IMG/VR virus record: IMGVR_UViG_3300031673_000006
Location: 38,758 to 102,757 of that record
From: a virus
Strand: one strand, 5' to 3'
Length of the DNA: 64,000 nt
The notes under the pieces were generated by a model that was given only the letters and a program-made list of their open reading frames with translations, made no database searches and was not told the origin of the DNA. This document shows positions 32,548-39,172 of the stretch, one piece after another. Both the position numbers and the translations under genes were made by a program. How positions within the stretch are numbered: position 1 is the first letter of the stretch; every line of letters begins with the position of its first letter.

Positions 32548-33206
32548 TCGGAATCGACGAAGCTGGACGTGGCCCCGTGCTTGGGCCGTTGGTGATGGCG
32601 GCCGTGATGATCACGCCCGAGCAGGAAGCGGAACTTGAGGGATTCGGTATTCAAGACAGCAAGAAGTACGGCAGTGGCAAAAAGGCCAAGCAGGCTCGTC
32701 TCGCAGCTCGTCCTGCGGTGCTCTCCAGGTGCGAGCACAGGATTGTGGTGTTCTCCCCTGAGGAGATCGATCGCTACGTGGAGCAGGGACGCCTTGACGA
32801 TCTTGAGCGCGAAGGGGCCGAACGCCTTCTCGCTGAGATCGGCGCTACGTCCGTGGACAAGATCATCTGCGACGGAGAACCCATCTTCGCTCGACTCCAG
32901 CACCGGTGGCCGAAGCTGGTGGCAGAGAACAAGGCTGACGGTAAGTATGTCTGCGTGTCTGCGGCTTCCATCCTCGCCAAGGTCCGACGTGACGAGCTCA
33001 TGGACGAGATCGTCTGCAAGTACGAAACAGAGTACGGCAAGATTACAGGGGGCGGCTACGTCAACAAGGGGAGTCGAGATTTCCTTGAGGCGTACGAGGC
33101 CAAACACGGAACCCTTCCACCGGAGGCACGCAAATCATGGACGTGGCGGAAGAAGCCAGACTTCGTCGATGGGCCGAGCATCGCCGACATGCTCAACGAC
33201 GCTTGA
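32535..33206 (+). CDS. rnhB: Ribonuclease HII
   Basis: 223 residues from ATG 32535, with GGAAGG upstream. GIDEAGRGPVLGPLVMAAV is the family signature with the first two catalytic acids (Asp-Glu). The third Asp is in IICDGEPI, and SAASILAKVRRDELM holds the conserved Ser and the region of the final acid (Asp-Glu). The C-terminal Trp-Lys-rich part (KSWTWRKKPDF) fits RNase HII. It cuts RNA in RNA-DNA hybrids, removing primers or misincorporated ribonucleotides during replication. Length is standard. It overlaps genes on both sides, so it is embedded in one operon. Confidence 0.95.
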   Translation: MGFVIGIDEAGRGPVLGPLVMAAVMITPEQEAELEGFGIQDSKKYGSGKKAKQARLAARPAVLSRCEHRIVVFSPEEIDRYVEQGRLDDLEREGAERLLAEIGATSVDKIICDGEPIFARLQHRWPKLVAENKADGKYVCVSAASILAKVRRDELMDEIVCKYETEYGKITGGGYVNKGSRDFLEAYEAKHGTLPPEARKSWTWRKKPDFVDGPSIADMLNDA

Positions 33207-33520
33207 AGTCTACCGAGGACCACCTGTTCCACGAGCGCCTCGTGGCTCACTTCGGGGATCGCGTCGCGGAGTTCTCCGTTGACCTGCTCGAGATGTTCCA
33301 CGGCCTCTGGATTGACGGACAACTTCACGGAGCCGGACTCTTGTGCGACCGCTGCGGGGCCACTGAGGGGGTCAAGCTCATCGGGGCCATGACTTCGTAT
33401 ACCGAGACCGAGGACAACCCCGATCCCAATCATCCCACGCCCTACTGTCTCCCCTGCGCCAAAGAGTACGAGGAGCACTGGCAAGAGATGTGGGACGAGT
33501 ACAATGCGGGAAGGCTGTGA
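33203..33520 (+). CDS. Small zinc-binding protein
   Basis: 105 residues from TTG 33203, which overlaps the RNase HII stop (TTGA), the same coupling used elsewhere in this genome; an ATG at 33137 would overlap that gene by 70 nt. The helical N-terminus (FHERLVAHFGDRVAEFSVDLLEMF) is followed by LCDRCG and YCLPCAKEY, two CxxC knuckles that can bind one zinc. It ends acidic. No family recognised. The next gene starts with a GTGA overlap. Confidence 0.65.
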   Translation: MKSTEDHLFHERLVAHFGDRVAEFSVDLLEMFHGLWIDGQLHGAGLLCDRCGATEGVKLIGAMTSYTETEDNPDPNHPTPYCLPCAKEYEEHWQEMWDEYNAGRL

Positions 33521-34035
33521 AACGCGTCTACACCATCGGGCACAGCAACCGCCCCACCGAGCATCTCGTAGCTCGTCTCAAGCGCCATGGGGTCAAGGTT
33601 CTCGCGGACGTGCGCAGCCGACCTTTTAGCCGTCACAACCCGCAGTTCAACCGCTACGAAATCGCAGAGGTTCTGCGCCAAGCGAGCATTCCCTACGTCT
33701 GGATGGGGCACGCGCTTGGGGGGATGCCTGACGATCCGGCGCTCAAGATAGGGGGCCGGGCAGACTACGCGAAGATTCGTCGCTCTCAGCCGTACCAAGA
33801 CGGGCTTGAGGACCTTGTGACAGGGCTGGAGTCCCCGTTGACCCCGGTGGCGCTCATGTGCAGTGAGCAGGACCCATCAGGGTGTCATCGACGACGCCTT
33901 GTTGGTGTCGATCTCGTGAGCCGGGGATACGAGCTCGTGCACATCTTGGGGGATGGTGAGCTGGCGACGGAGCACGACATCCGTGAGGGCACTGGCGAGA
34001 ACCAGCCTTCGGTGCTTGACCTGTTCAGTGATTGA
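33517..34035 (+). CDS. DUF488 family protein
   Basis: 172 residues from GTG 33517 (GTGA overlap). RVYTIGHSNRPTEHLVARL, VLADVRSRPFSRHNPQFN and ALMCSEQDPSGCHRRRL match DUF488 in order, including the Cys-rich ALMCSE..CHR site that is conserved in the family. DUF488 proteins are widespread in bacteria and phages; the reaction is not known, though a nucleic-acid-linked role has been suggested. The C-terminus runs 11 nt into the convergent minus-strand gene. Confidence 0.85.
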   Translation: MKRVYTIGHSNRPTEHLVARLKRHGVKVLADVRSRPFSRHNPQFNRYEIAEVLRQASIPYVWMGHALGGMPDDPALKIGGRADYAKIRRSQPYQDGLEDLVTGLESPLTPVALMCSEQDPSGCHRRRLVGVDLVSRGYELVHILGDGELATEHDIREGTGENQPSVLDLFSD

Positions 34036-34558
34036 GGTCGAGGCCCAGTTCGCGTAGACACCTGAAAGCGATTATCTCGAGGTCTTGGATGGTGCCGTCG
34101 TTGGTGATCGCCGCGTCCACCGGGAGCTTGTGTTTCTCTGCTTCGTGTCCGGTGTCAGGAGCCTCGACGCCGGGGCGCGTGATACGGAGGACCTTGGCTT
34201 TGTGCCCCCGGAAGAAGGGAATCTCGTTGGGGTAGCGCAGGTCATCGACCACAAGAGGGCCATCGGGTCGTGTGTTGTGCCAGGCCATCAGCCAGAGGTC
34301 CGGGTGGATGAGGTCACGCCACTCTTTGCCGAGGGTCTGCATCGCCCACCGAGGAGTCTTCCCGCCAAGAAGGTCCGTGGGCAACTCTTTGAGAGCACCC
34401 TCGATGTGTTCCTCCGTGAGGCCCAGACAGCGCAGCATGTTTTTGAGCGGGGTGGCGATCTTGTGCCTGGTGAACCCGTACTCACGAATGAGGTAGTCGG
34501 CCACGACTCCTTTGCCAGAGTGCGGGAGACCGTTCAGACAGACGATGGGGGCACTCAT
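34025..34558 (-). CDS. Deoxynucleoside monophosphate kinase-like P-loop protein
   Basis: 177 residues. VCLNGLPHSGKGVVADYLI is a Walker A P-loop at the N-terminus. KIATPLKNMLRCLGL is the substrate-binding helix and VVDDLRYPNE, with its Asp and Arg, is the segment characteristic of phage dNMP kinases. The HNTRPDGP segment and the end region AFRCLRELGLDL fit too. The enzyme would phosphorylate dNMPs for DNA synthesis, possibly of a modified base. It overlaps the gene upstream on the same strand by 4 nt (ATGA) and meets DUF488 tail to tail. Confidence 0.75.
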   Translation of the reverse strand: MSAPIVCLNGLPHSGKGVVADYLIREYGFTRHKIATPLKNMLRCLGLTEEHIEGALKELPTDLLGGKTPRWAMQTLGKEWRDLIHPDLWLMAWHNTRPDGPLVVDDLRYPNEIPFFRGHKAKVLRITRPGVEAPDTGHEAEKHKLPVDAAITNDGTIQDLEIIAFRCLRELGLDLNH

Positions 34559-34854
34559 GAGACGTTGAACCCTACGCAGGTGAGGACGCCATTGACAACG
34601 AGATCGCCGCCCACGAATACGTCCCCGTCGAACGTGGCGCCTTGTTCGTAGGTGACGGGCTCCTTGAAAAGATGGACGGTTTCGACCTGGAGGTTTGTGC
34701 CCGATTTCTCAAGTTCGCGGAGTACCCAGTCGAGTTCCCCGATGGCGGCGTCCGCAGCCGTGGAGGCGTCCCAGTCCCGGCGGTCTCCCGCAGAAGCGCT
34801 TTGGTTGCGACGCTCCTCGAGGCGCTTTTTGATGGCTTCTCGCAGCTCTCTCAT
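34555..34854 (-). CDS. Small protein with coiled coil and beta-helix tail
   Basis: 99 residues. The basic-acidic helix LREAIKKRLEERRNQSASAG leads to a helix ELDWVLRELEKSG and then a repetitive beta segment (ATFDGDVFVGGDLVVNGVLT) like bactofilin or polymer-forming repeats, also common in phage fibres. It is the first gene of a two-gene minus-strand operon with the kinase-like gene (ATGA overlap). A GGTATGGT box lies 6 nt before its ATG. Function unknown. Confidence 0.65.
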   Translation of the reverse strand: MRELREAIKKRLEERRNQSASAGDRRDWDASTAADAAIGELDWVLRELEKSGTNLQVETVHLFKEPVTYEQGATFDGDVFVGGDLVVNGVLTCVGFNVS

Positions 34855-34860
34855 GAATCG

Positions 34861-34868
34861 ACCATACC
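34861..34868 (-). promoter_or_regulatory. GGTATGGT box on the minus strand, gap 6 nt
   Basis: On the minus strand this box lies 6 nt before the ATG at 34854 and no Shine-Dalgarno sequence is present; it is a member of the leaderless-type set. Confidence 0.5.
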
Positions 34869-34953
34869 GACTTGACGCGACCGGCTTCGACCCCTACTTT
34901 GGGATCTCGTGCCACTCGCACCACAACTGAATCTGCCTGAGAGGGGACCTCCG

Positions 34954-34980
34954 TGACGTAGCTGCTCTGCAACTACGTCA
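34954..34980 (+). promoter_or_regulatory. Dyad TGACGTAG/CTACGTCA abutting a start codon
   Basis: Eight-base arms (34954-34961 and 34973-34980) around an 11-nt spacer; the last base is the A of the ATG. It could be an operator or a hairpin that controls access to the start codon. No Shine-Dalgarno sequence is visible. Confidence 0.45.
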
Positions 34981-35315
34981 TGTCGAAGTCCAACACTCAC
35001 AAGAGCCAGAACAGCAACCCCAACCCCCGCAAGAAGAACGATCCCCGCTACAAGCGGGTAATCGTTGGCTACCGTCTGGTAGCCATGACGGCGGACCAGG
35101 TGGACCAAATCTCCGAGATGGAGGGTCGTACGGACCCCCGGACCGCTTGGTGGAACGCCATCAGTAAGGGGCCCCGGTGCCGCAAGTGTTTCCTGCGGCT
35201 CCCCGAGGGCCGCAAGACCCACTTCTGTCGGTGGGACATCAAACAGGAGGGGCCACGAGACCCGAAGCCGGCCATGCGCCAGGTGCCCCTTTACCGGTGG
35301 GTGCTCAAGGAGTGA
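34980..35315 (+). CDS. Small basic protein with Cys motif
   Basis: 111 residues. The first 25 are polar and basic (SKSNTHKSQNSNPNPRKKND), followed by a short domain with RVIVGYRLVAMTADQVDQI, a CRKCFLRLPEG motif and HFCRW that together could bind zinc, and a basic end (RQVPLYRWVLKE). Charge and cysteines suggest nucleic-acid binding, but no family is known. The start codon is embedded in an 8-bp dyad, so expression is probably controlled there. It is followed 17 nt later by the Acb2-like gene. Confidence 0.65.
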   Translation: MSKSNTHKSQNSNPNPRKKNDPRYKRVIVGYRLVAMTADQVDQISEMEGRTDPRTAWWNAISKGPRCRKCFLRLPEGRKTHFCRWDIKQEGPRDPKPAMRQVPLYRWVLKE

Positions 35316-35319
35316 GGCG

Positions 35320-35327
35320 GGTACGGT
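35320..35327 (+). promoter_or_regulatory. GGTACGGT box, gap 5 nt to start
   Basis: It lies 5 nt before the ATG of the Acb2-like gene, with GAAGC between; part of the start-proximal promoter set. Confidence 0.55.
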
Positions 35328-35332
35328 GAAGC

Positions 35333-35557
35333 ATGCCCATCACTCCTGAGGAATTGGACAAGCGCTTCACCTACCATCCTCCAACCGGAGACCAGCCCGA
35401 GCGGTACACGAAGATCGGCGCGAAGGTTCGCGAACTTGCGGACCTCATCGTCGAACTCTGTCCCGACTCGCGAGAACAGGCGCTCGCCATGACGCATCTC
35501 GAGGAAGTGCGTATGTGGGCCAACGCGGGCATCGCTCGGAGGTTGACCGGTGGGTAG
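35333..35557 (+). CDS. acb2: Acb2-like anti-CBASS/Thoeris cyclic-nucleotide sponge
   Basis: 74 residues. RFTYHPPTGDQPERYTKIG, AKVRELADLIVELCPDSREQ and ALAMTHLEEVRMWANAGIAR match the Acb2/Tad1 hairpin family in order, including the SRE..LA.T.LE...MWANA.IAR core. Known members form hexamers that sequester cyclic di- and trinucleotides made by CBASS (and some Thoeris) systems, which blocks the suicide response of the host. The N-terminus is short and typical. It has a GGTACGGT box and no Shine-Dalgarno sequence, so early leaderless expression is plausible. It overlaps the next gene by 8 nt. The family call is by motif only. Confidence 0.8.
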   Translation: MPITPEELDKRFTYHPPTGDQPERYTKIGAKVRELADLIVELCPDSREQALAMTHLEEVRMWANAGIARRLTGG

Positions 35558-35762
35558 TTTCGACATCAAAGGCGGTCACGGCGGCGTCTCCATGGGCTGT
35601 CGTTACTGCGGCGAGAGTCTTGTGCGCGACCCTTCAACGGGCAACTACCGGTGTGACACCGCCGGTTGTGGGAAGGGGAGCCTCTCGAGCCCCGATGGGA
35701 TCGAAACCACTGTCGATGAGCACGGGAACGTGAGGCTCACGTCGGGCAAGAAGCCTTCGTGA
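35550..35762 (+). CDS. Small zinc-ribbon protein
   Basis: 70 residues from GTG 35550, overlapping the acb2-like stop by 8 nt. GCRYCGESLVRDPSTGNYRC followed by CGKG gives a CxxC and a CxxxxC pair, a compact zinc ribbon. The C-terminal half is polar. Coupling to the anti-CBASS gene suggests co-expression. The target is unknown. Confidence 0.65.
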   Translation: MGSFDIKGGHGGVSMGCRYCGESLVRDPSTGNYRCDTAGCGKGSLSSPDGIETTVDEHGNVRLTSGKKPS

Positions 35763-35781
35763 ATTTGTCTATTCCCCCACG

Positions 35782-35789
35782 GGTATAAG
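35782..35789 (+). promoter_or_regulatory. GGTATAAG box, gap 5 nt to start
   Basis: GGTATAAG is 5 nt before the ATG of the ClpS gene; TATAAG is close to the sigma70 -10 consensus. Confidence 0.6.
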
Positions 35790-35794
35790 GGAAG

Positions 35795-36124
35795 ATGGCA
35801 GCGGAAGATCGCACCGAAGAACGCAAAGGGGGCGTGGAGCTCAAGGAGCGCGACGAGCAGCGCCTCAAGAAGCCTCGGAAGTACCGGGTGATCATCCTCA
35901 ACGATGACTTCACGCCTATCGAGTTCGTCGTGGGTCTTGTGGTCAACGTGTTCCGCAAGAGCCACGAGGATGCTGCGAGGATTACGCTCGAGGTTCACCA
36001 GAAAGGTGCGGCAGTGGCGGGGATTTACACGCACGAGATTGCCGAAACCAAATGCGCCATCGCACTGTCCTACGCGGCCCAGAACGAGCATCCCCTCCAG
36101 CTCACGATGGAACCCGAGGACTGA
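35795..36124 (+). CDS. clpS: ClpS-like adaptor of the Clp protease
   Basis: 109 residues. After a charged 30-residue N-terminal extension the core KYRVIILNDDFTPIEFVVGL, LEVHQKGAAVAGIYTHEIAE and NEHPLQLTMEPED follows the ClpS fold end to end. The Asn-Asp-Asp of the N-degron pocket and the His of VHQKG that completes it are conserved, so binding of N-degron substrates should be intact. In bacteria ClpS delivers N-end-rule substrates to ClpAP. A phage copy could redirect ClpAP to chosen host proteins or protect phage proteins. A papain-like protease gene follows, which may create new N-termini. Leaderless-type start. Confidence 0.92.
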   Translation: MAAEDRTEERKGGVELKERDEQRLKKPRKYRVIILNDDFTPIEFVVGLVVNVFRKSHEDAARITLEVHQKGAAVAGIYTHEIAETKCAIALSYAAQNEHPLQLTMEPED

Positions 36125-36158
36125 GCTCGTGGTAAGCGCCCTATAGCTCTCCCTGAGC

Positions 36159-36887
36159 ATGGTTACGCTCAGAGACGGTTCCGAAGTCCAAGACACCCGA
36201 CTCGCGCGTCTCGTGCAGTTTGACGAGCGGTCTCGGAACCACCCCATCATGGCCGCTGTGGGCACCAAGAAGAAGCCCCGGAGCTACTCTTGGTCCTGCG
36301 CGCAGCATCTCGACCAAGGCTCTGAGGGGGCTTGTGTTGGCTTCTCGATGACGCACGAGCTGATCGCTCGCCCTGCCGAGGTTCAACATCTCAGCGCCCC
36401 CTTTGCGAGGGAGCAAGTCTACTGGGAGGCGCAGCGGATCGACGAGTGGGAGGGCGGTTCTTATCCTGGAGCGTCTCCGACGTACGAAGGGACTTCGGTT
36501 CTGGCTGGCATCAAAGTGCTCCAGAAAATGGGCTACATCGAGGGGTACAAATGGGCCTTTGGCTTGAACGATCTGGTCATGGCTGTGGGCTACTGCGGAC
36601 CTGCGGTGCTCGGGGTGCCTTGGTACGAAGGCATGTTCGATCCGTGGGCGTGTGGTCATCTTCATGTTCAGGGGGAGTTGATGGGAGGCCACGCCATTCT
36701 CTGCAACGGAGTGAACGTCAAGGATCGCACCTTCACGCTTCACAACTCGTGGGGAGCAGCTTGGGGGAACGGCGGAGACGCCAAGGTCTCGTGGGATGAG
36801 ATGGACCGCCTGCTTCATGAACAAGGTGAGGCGGTGATCCCGATGGGTCGTAAAAAGTCCCTTCTGAGCCGTTTGTTGGGACGTTGA
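36159..36887 (+). CDS. Papain-like (C1A) cysteine protease
   Basis: 242 residues. The catalytic Cys lies in LDQGSEGACVGFSM (about 57), the His in GGHAILCNG (about 176) and the Asn in LHNSWGAAWGNGG (about 195), the C1A order with the oxyanion Gln before the Cys. There is no signal peptide or obvious propeptide, so it would act in the cytoplasm or be packaged. The tail is basic (GRKKSLLSRLLGR). It lies directly after clpS: protease products with destabilising N-termini would be natural ClpS clients, an attractive but unproven link. Confidence 0.85.
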   Translation: MVTLRDGSEVQDTRLARLVQFDERSRNHPIMAAVGTKKKPRSYSWSCAQHLDQGSEGACVGFSMTHELIARPAEVQHLSAPFAREQVYWEAQRIDEWEGGSYPGASPTYEGTSVLAGIKVLQKMGYIEGYKWAFGLNDLVMAVGYCGPAVLGVPWYEGMFDPWACGHLHVQGELMGGHAILCNGVNVKDRTFTLHNSWGAAWGNGGDAKVSWDEMDRLLHEQGEAVIPMGRKKSLLSRLLGR

Positions 36888-36910
36888 GTAGAATACCGGG
36901 AGACCGGTAC

Positions 36911-38092
36911 ATGACCCATCGTCGAATCGTCCTCACTGGAGGCCCCTGCGGGGGCAAGACCACAGCGATGTCCCGCATCGCCGAGCGCCTTGAGAACCTG
37001 GGCTTCCGAGTCTTCATGGTTCCTGAGACTCCGACCATGCTGTTCCAGGGAGGGTTCTCTCTGCACGATGTTACGCCTGCGCAGATCGTCGAACTCGAGA
37101 CGGTCTTGCTGACGACGGTGATGAACACCGAGGACTCGTTCCGACGTATCGCGAGCGTCTACGCCAACCCCGATACCGTGTTCCTTTGCGACCGCGGGAT
37201 GATGGACACGAAGGCATACGTTTCTGCCGAGATGTGGCAGACGATCCTGAGCAACCTCGGACATACTGAGGTGCAGCTCCGCGACCAGCGATACGATGCG
37301 GTCATCCACATGGTCACCGCTGCGATCGGAGCAGAGGAGCACTACACCCTCGCCAACAACACCGCCCGCACAGAGACGCCCGAGCAGGCGCGTGACCTTG
37401 ACCGTAAGACGCAGGATGCTTGGGTTGGGCACCCGCACCTGCGTGTCGTGGACAACAGTTCGGATTTCGATGACAAGGTGCGCGAGGCCATCGCGGCCGT
37501 GTGCAACGTCGTGGGCATCCCGGAGCCGCAAGAGAACGAGCGCAAGTTCCTTGTGACTTCCGTTGATGAGATCCCCGTCAAGAACGTCACCGTCGACATC
37601 GAGCAGGTGTACCTCACCACTGAGGGGAGTCCTCCGGGGCTCCCCCTCGCCGTCGAGGAGCGCGTCCGAAAGAGGGGGCGCGACGGGAGTTTCGTCTACA
37701 CGCACACGACCAAACGGCGCCAAGGTCCCGGCTCTGCCGCGGAACTCGACCGCATGATCACACCGGCCGAGCACCTGATGGCCCTGGAGCGGCGCGACCC
37801 TTTGTGCGCGACCATTCGGAAGAAACGGACGTGTTTCATCTGGGAGGGCCGGTATTTCGAGCTCGACACGTATCTCGACTGGCGCCGAGGCAAGCACGCC
37901 GACGGGGAGCCGCTCTGCGTGTTGGAATTGGAAGTCGATGCCGAGAGTTTGGATGCCACGATCCCGCTTCCCCCGTTCGTGAAAATCGAACGCGAGGTCA
38001 CCGGCGAGAACGGGTTCTCCAACCGAGAACTTGCGCAGAGCCTCGCCAGTTCCCAGCTTTGGGGTTCTCGATTAGGGTTGACGCTACCCTAA
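36911..38092 (+). CDS. AAA ATPase fused to CYTH/triphosphate-tunnel domain
   Basis: 393 residues from ATG 36911 (GGGAGA upstream); a TTG at 36884 overlapping the preceding TGA is an alternative, with an AGTAGAAT box between them. VLTGGPCGGKTTAMSRIAERL is a P-loop at the N-terminus and FLCDRGMMDTKAY gives the kinase-like Walker B/lid pattern of the AAA_28 family. From about residue 209, ENERKFLV is the ExExK start of a CYTH domain, with later acidic and basic tunnel residues (LEVDAESLD and KIEREVT). Fusions of this kind act on triphosphates or as uridine/NadR-like kinases. A role in nucleotide or RNA 5'-triphosphate metabolism is inferred. Confidence 0.82.
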   Translation: MTHRRIVLTGGPCGGKTTAMSRIAERLENLGFRVFMVPETPTMLFQGGFSLHDVTPAQIVELETVLLTTVMNTEDSFRRIASVYANPDTVFLCDRGMMDTKAYVSAEMWQTILSNLGHTEVQLRDQRYDAVIHMVTAAIGAEEHYTLANNTARTETPEQARDLDRKTQDAWVGHPHLRVVDNSSDFDDKVREAIAAVCNVVGIPEPQENERKFLVTSVDEIPVKNVTVDIEQVYLTTEGSPPGLPLAVEERVRKRGRDGSFVYTHTTKRRQGPGSAAELDRMITPAEHLMALERRDPLCATIRKKRTCFIWEGRYFELDTYLDWRRGKHADGEPLCVLELEVDAESLDATIPLPPFVKIEREVTGENGFSNRELAQSLASSQLWGSRLGLTLP

Positions 38093-38113
38093 ATATGGGC
38101 TAACTCACCCTAA
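38072..38113 (+). promoter_or_regulatory. TTAGGGT dyad plus third half-site before kptA
   Basis: TTAGGGT (38072-38078) and ACCCTAA (38086-38092) form an inverted repeat, and a second ACCCTAA lies at 38107-38113. TTGACG (38078-38083) with TAACTC (38101-38106) at 17 nt is a possible promoter inside it. A GGATAGAAC box lies just before the ATG at 38126. Likely an operator-promoter region. Confidence 0.45.
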
Positions 38114-38125
38114 AAGGATAGAACG

Positions 38126-38701
38126 ATGGAAGCGAACAAGTTGAAGCAGTACTCGAAGCTGATGAGCCTCGTGCTGCGACATGACCCGGCGAAGATCGGG
38201 ATTGAATTAGACGACGCTGGGTGGACTGACGTTGCGAAGCTCGTGCGACAGGCGAACTCGGTCGAGGTCAAGAGGGGTCGCGGGCTCACGCTCGAGATCC
38301 TCCACGAGGTTGTCGAGAAGAACGACAAGAAGCGGTTTGAAATCTCCGAGGACGGACGCCGTATCCGAGCACGTCAGGGACACAGTGTCCAGGTCGAGCT
38401 CGGGGACGAGAAGCGGGAGCCTCCCGAGTTTCTCTACCACGGCACCCCTGAGAAGTTCGTCGCTGCGATTCGGTCAGGAGGGTTGCTCAAGATGAGTCGC
38501 CATGCCGTTCACCTGTCGCCCGACACGGTGACCGCCGACCGGGTGGGCTCAAGGCGAGGCAAGCCCGCGATCCTGATGATCCGAGCAAAGCAGATGCACG
38601 ACGATGGCCATGCGTTTTACTTGACCGGCAACAACGTCTGGTACACGGACCACGTCCCGACCGACTACATCGTCTGGCCGGGGCACCGTCCCAATCTCTA
38701 G
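38126..38701 (+). CDS. kptA: RNA 2'-phosphotransferase (Tpt1/KptA family)
   Basis: 191 residues, the family's usual size. KLMSLVLRHDPAKIGIELDD and GWTDVAKLV form the N-terminal winged-helix lobe with the first catalytic Arg-His pair (LRH). RARQGHSVQVE holds the second Arg and RSGGLLKMSRHAVHLS the third; ADRVGSRRGKPAILMI and LYHGTPEKF complete the NAD-binding lobe. The enzyme transfers an internal RNA 2'-phosphate to NAD+, as after ligation of damaged tRNA, and can ADP-ribosylate nucleic-acid ends. In a phage it may complete RNA repair. Convergent with the next gene; both stops share one CTAG. Confidence 0.93.
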   Translation: MEANKLKQYSKLMSLVLRHDPAKIGIELDDAGWTDVAKLVRQANSVEVKRGRGLTLEILHEVVEKNDKKRFEISEDGRRIRARQGHSVQVELGDEKREPPEFLYHGTPEKFVAAIRSGGLLKMSRHAVHLSPDTVTADRVGSRRGKPAILMIRAKQMHDDGHAFYLTGNNVWYTDHVPTDYIVWPGHRPNL

Positions 38702-39159
38702 GCGCCGTAGATCTTGATCGATCCGCCTTGCCCTGAGCCGGAGCCAGTGCCGGAGATAAACGTGATGTCGCCTCCTGACATGCCGTTGCCCGCAGTAAGG
38801 AACACAGACCCATCACTGACTGGCGGCGGTGGCGGCGGCGGCTTCGGCATGTCGGCTTCGGGCACCCGTTCCCATGGTCCCTCCATGACTTCGACGGTCA
38901 TGATCAGCTCCTCAACGCTCTCAACGCCCTGAGGAGAGCCTCCTCGCGAGGTTGCCACCGCAGGGCCATGTACGACTTCGGGGCGCTCTGAGAGCGGCAG
39001 ACGCCATTTCTCGAGGCGAACACGATGGCCGGCTTCGCATTGTCTCCGAGCCCATTTGAGGTCCCGTGTTCCCGGGGCTGCGTGGGCAAGGGAAGGAGCA
39101 GCAACGGCGGCCACAGCTCCGCCGAGACCAAAAGCCGAGAGGAAGTTACGCCTACGCAT
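38698..39159 (-). CDS. Exported protein with twin-arginine signal and Gly-rich tail
   Basis: 153 residues. The N-terminus RRRNFLSAFGLGGAVAAVAA, ending SLAHAAPG, has an RR-x-F-L twin-arginine motif, a hydrophobic core and a signal peptidase-like cut after AHA. The middle is helical/basic, then a run of nine prolines (PKPPPPPPPP) leads to a Gly/Ser-rich end (GMSGGDITFISGTGSGSGQG) like the tail-fibre or beta-helix ends of phage proteins. Export by Tat would place it in the periplasm or outer envelope. Role unknown. A GGTAGAGT box lies 5 nt before its ATG. Confidence 0.7.
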   Translation of the reverse strand: MRRRNFLSAFGLGGAVAAVAAPSLAHAAPGTRDLKWARRQCEAGHRVRLEKWRLPLSERPEVVHGPAVATSRGGSPQGVESVEELIMTVEVMEGPWERVPEADMPKPPPPPPPVSDGSVFLTAGNGMSGGDITFISGTGSGSGQGGSIKIYGA

Positions 39160-39164
39160 CCTTC

Positions 39165-39172
39165 ACTCTACC
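39165..39172 (-). promoter_or_regulatory. GGTAGAGT box on the minus strand, gap 5 nt
   Basis: On the minus strand it lies 5 nt before the ATG at 39159, inside the short gap and the 3' end of the next minus-strand gene. Confidence 0.55.
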
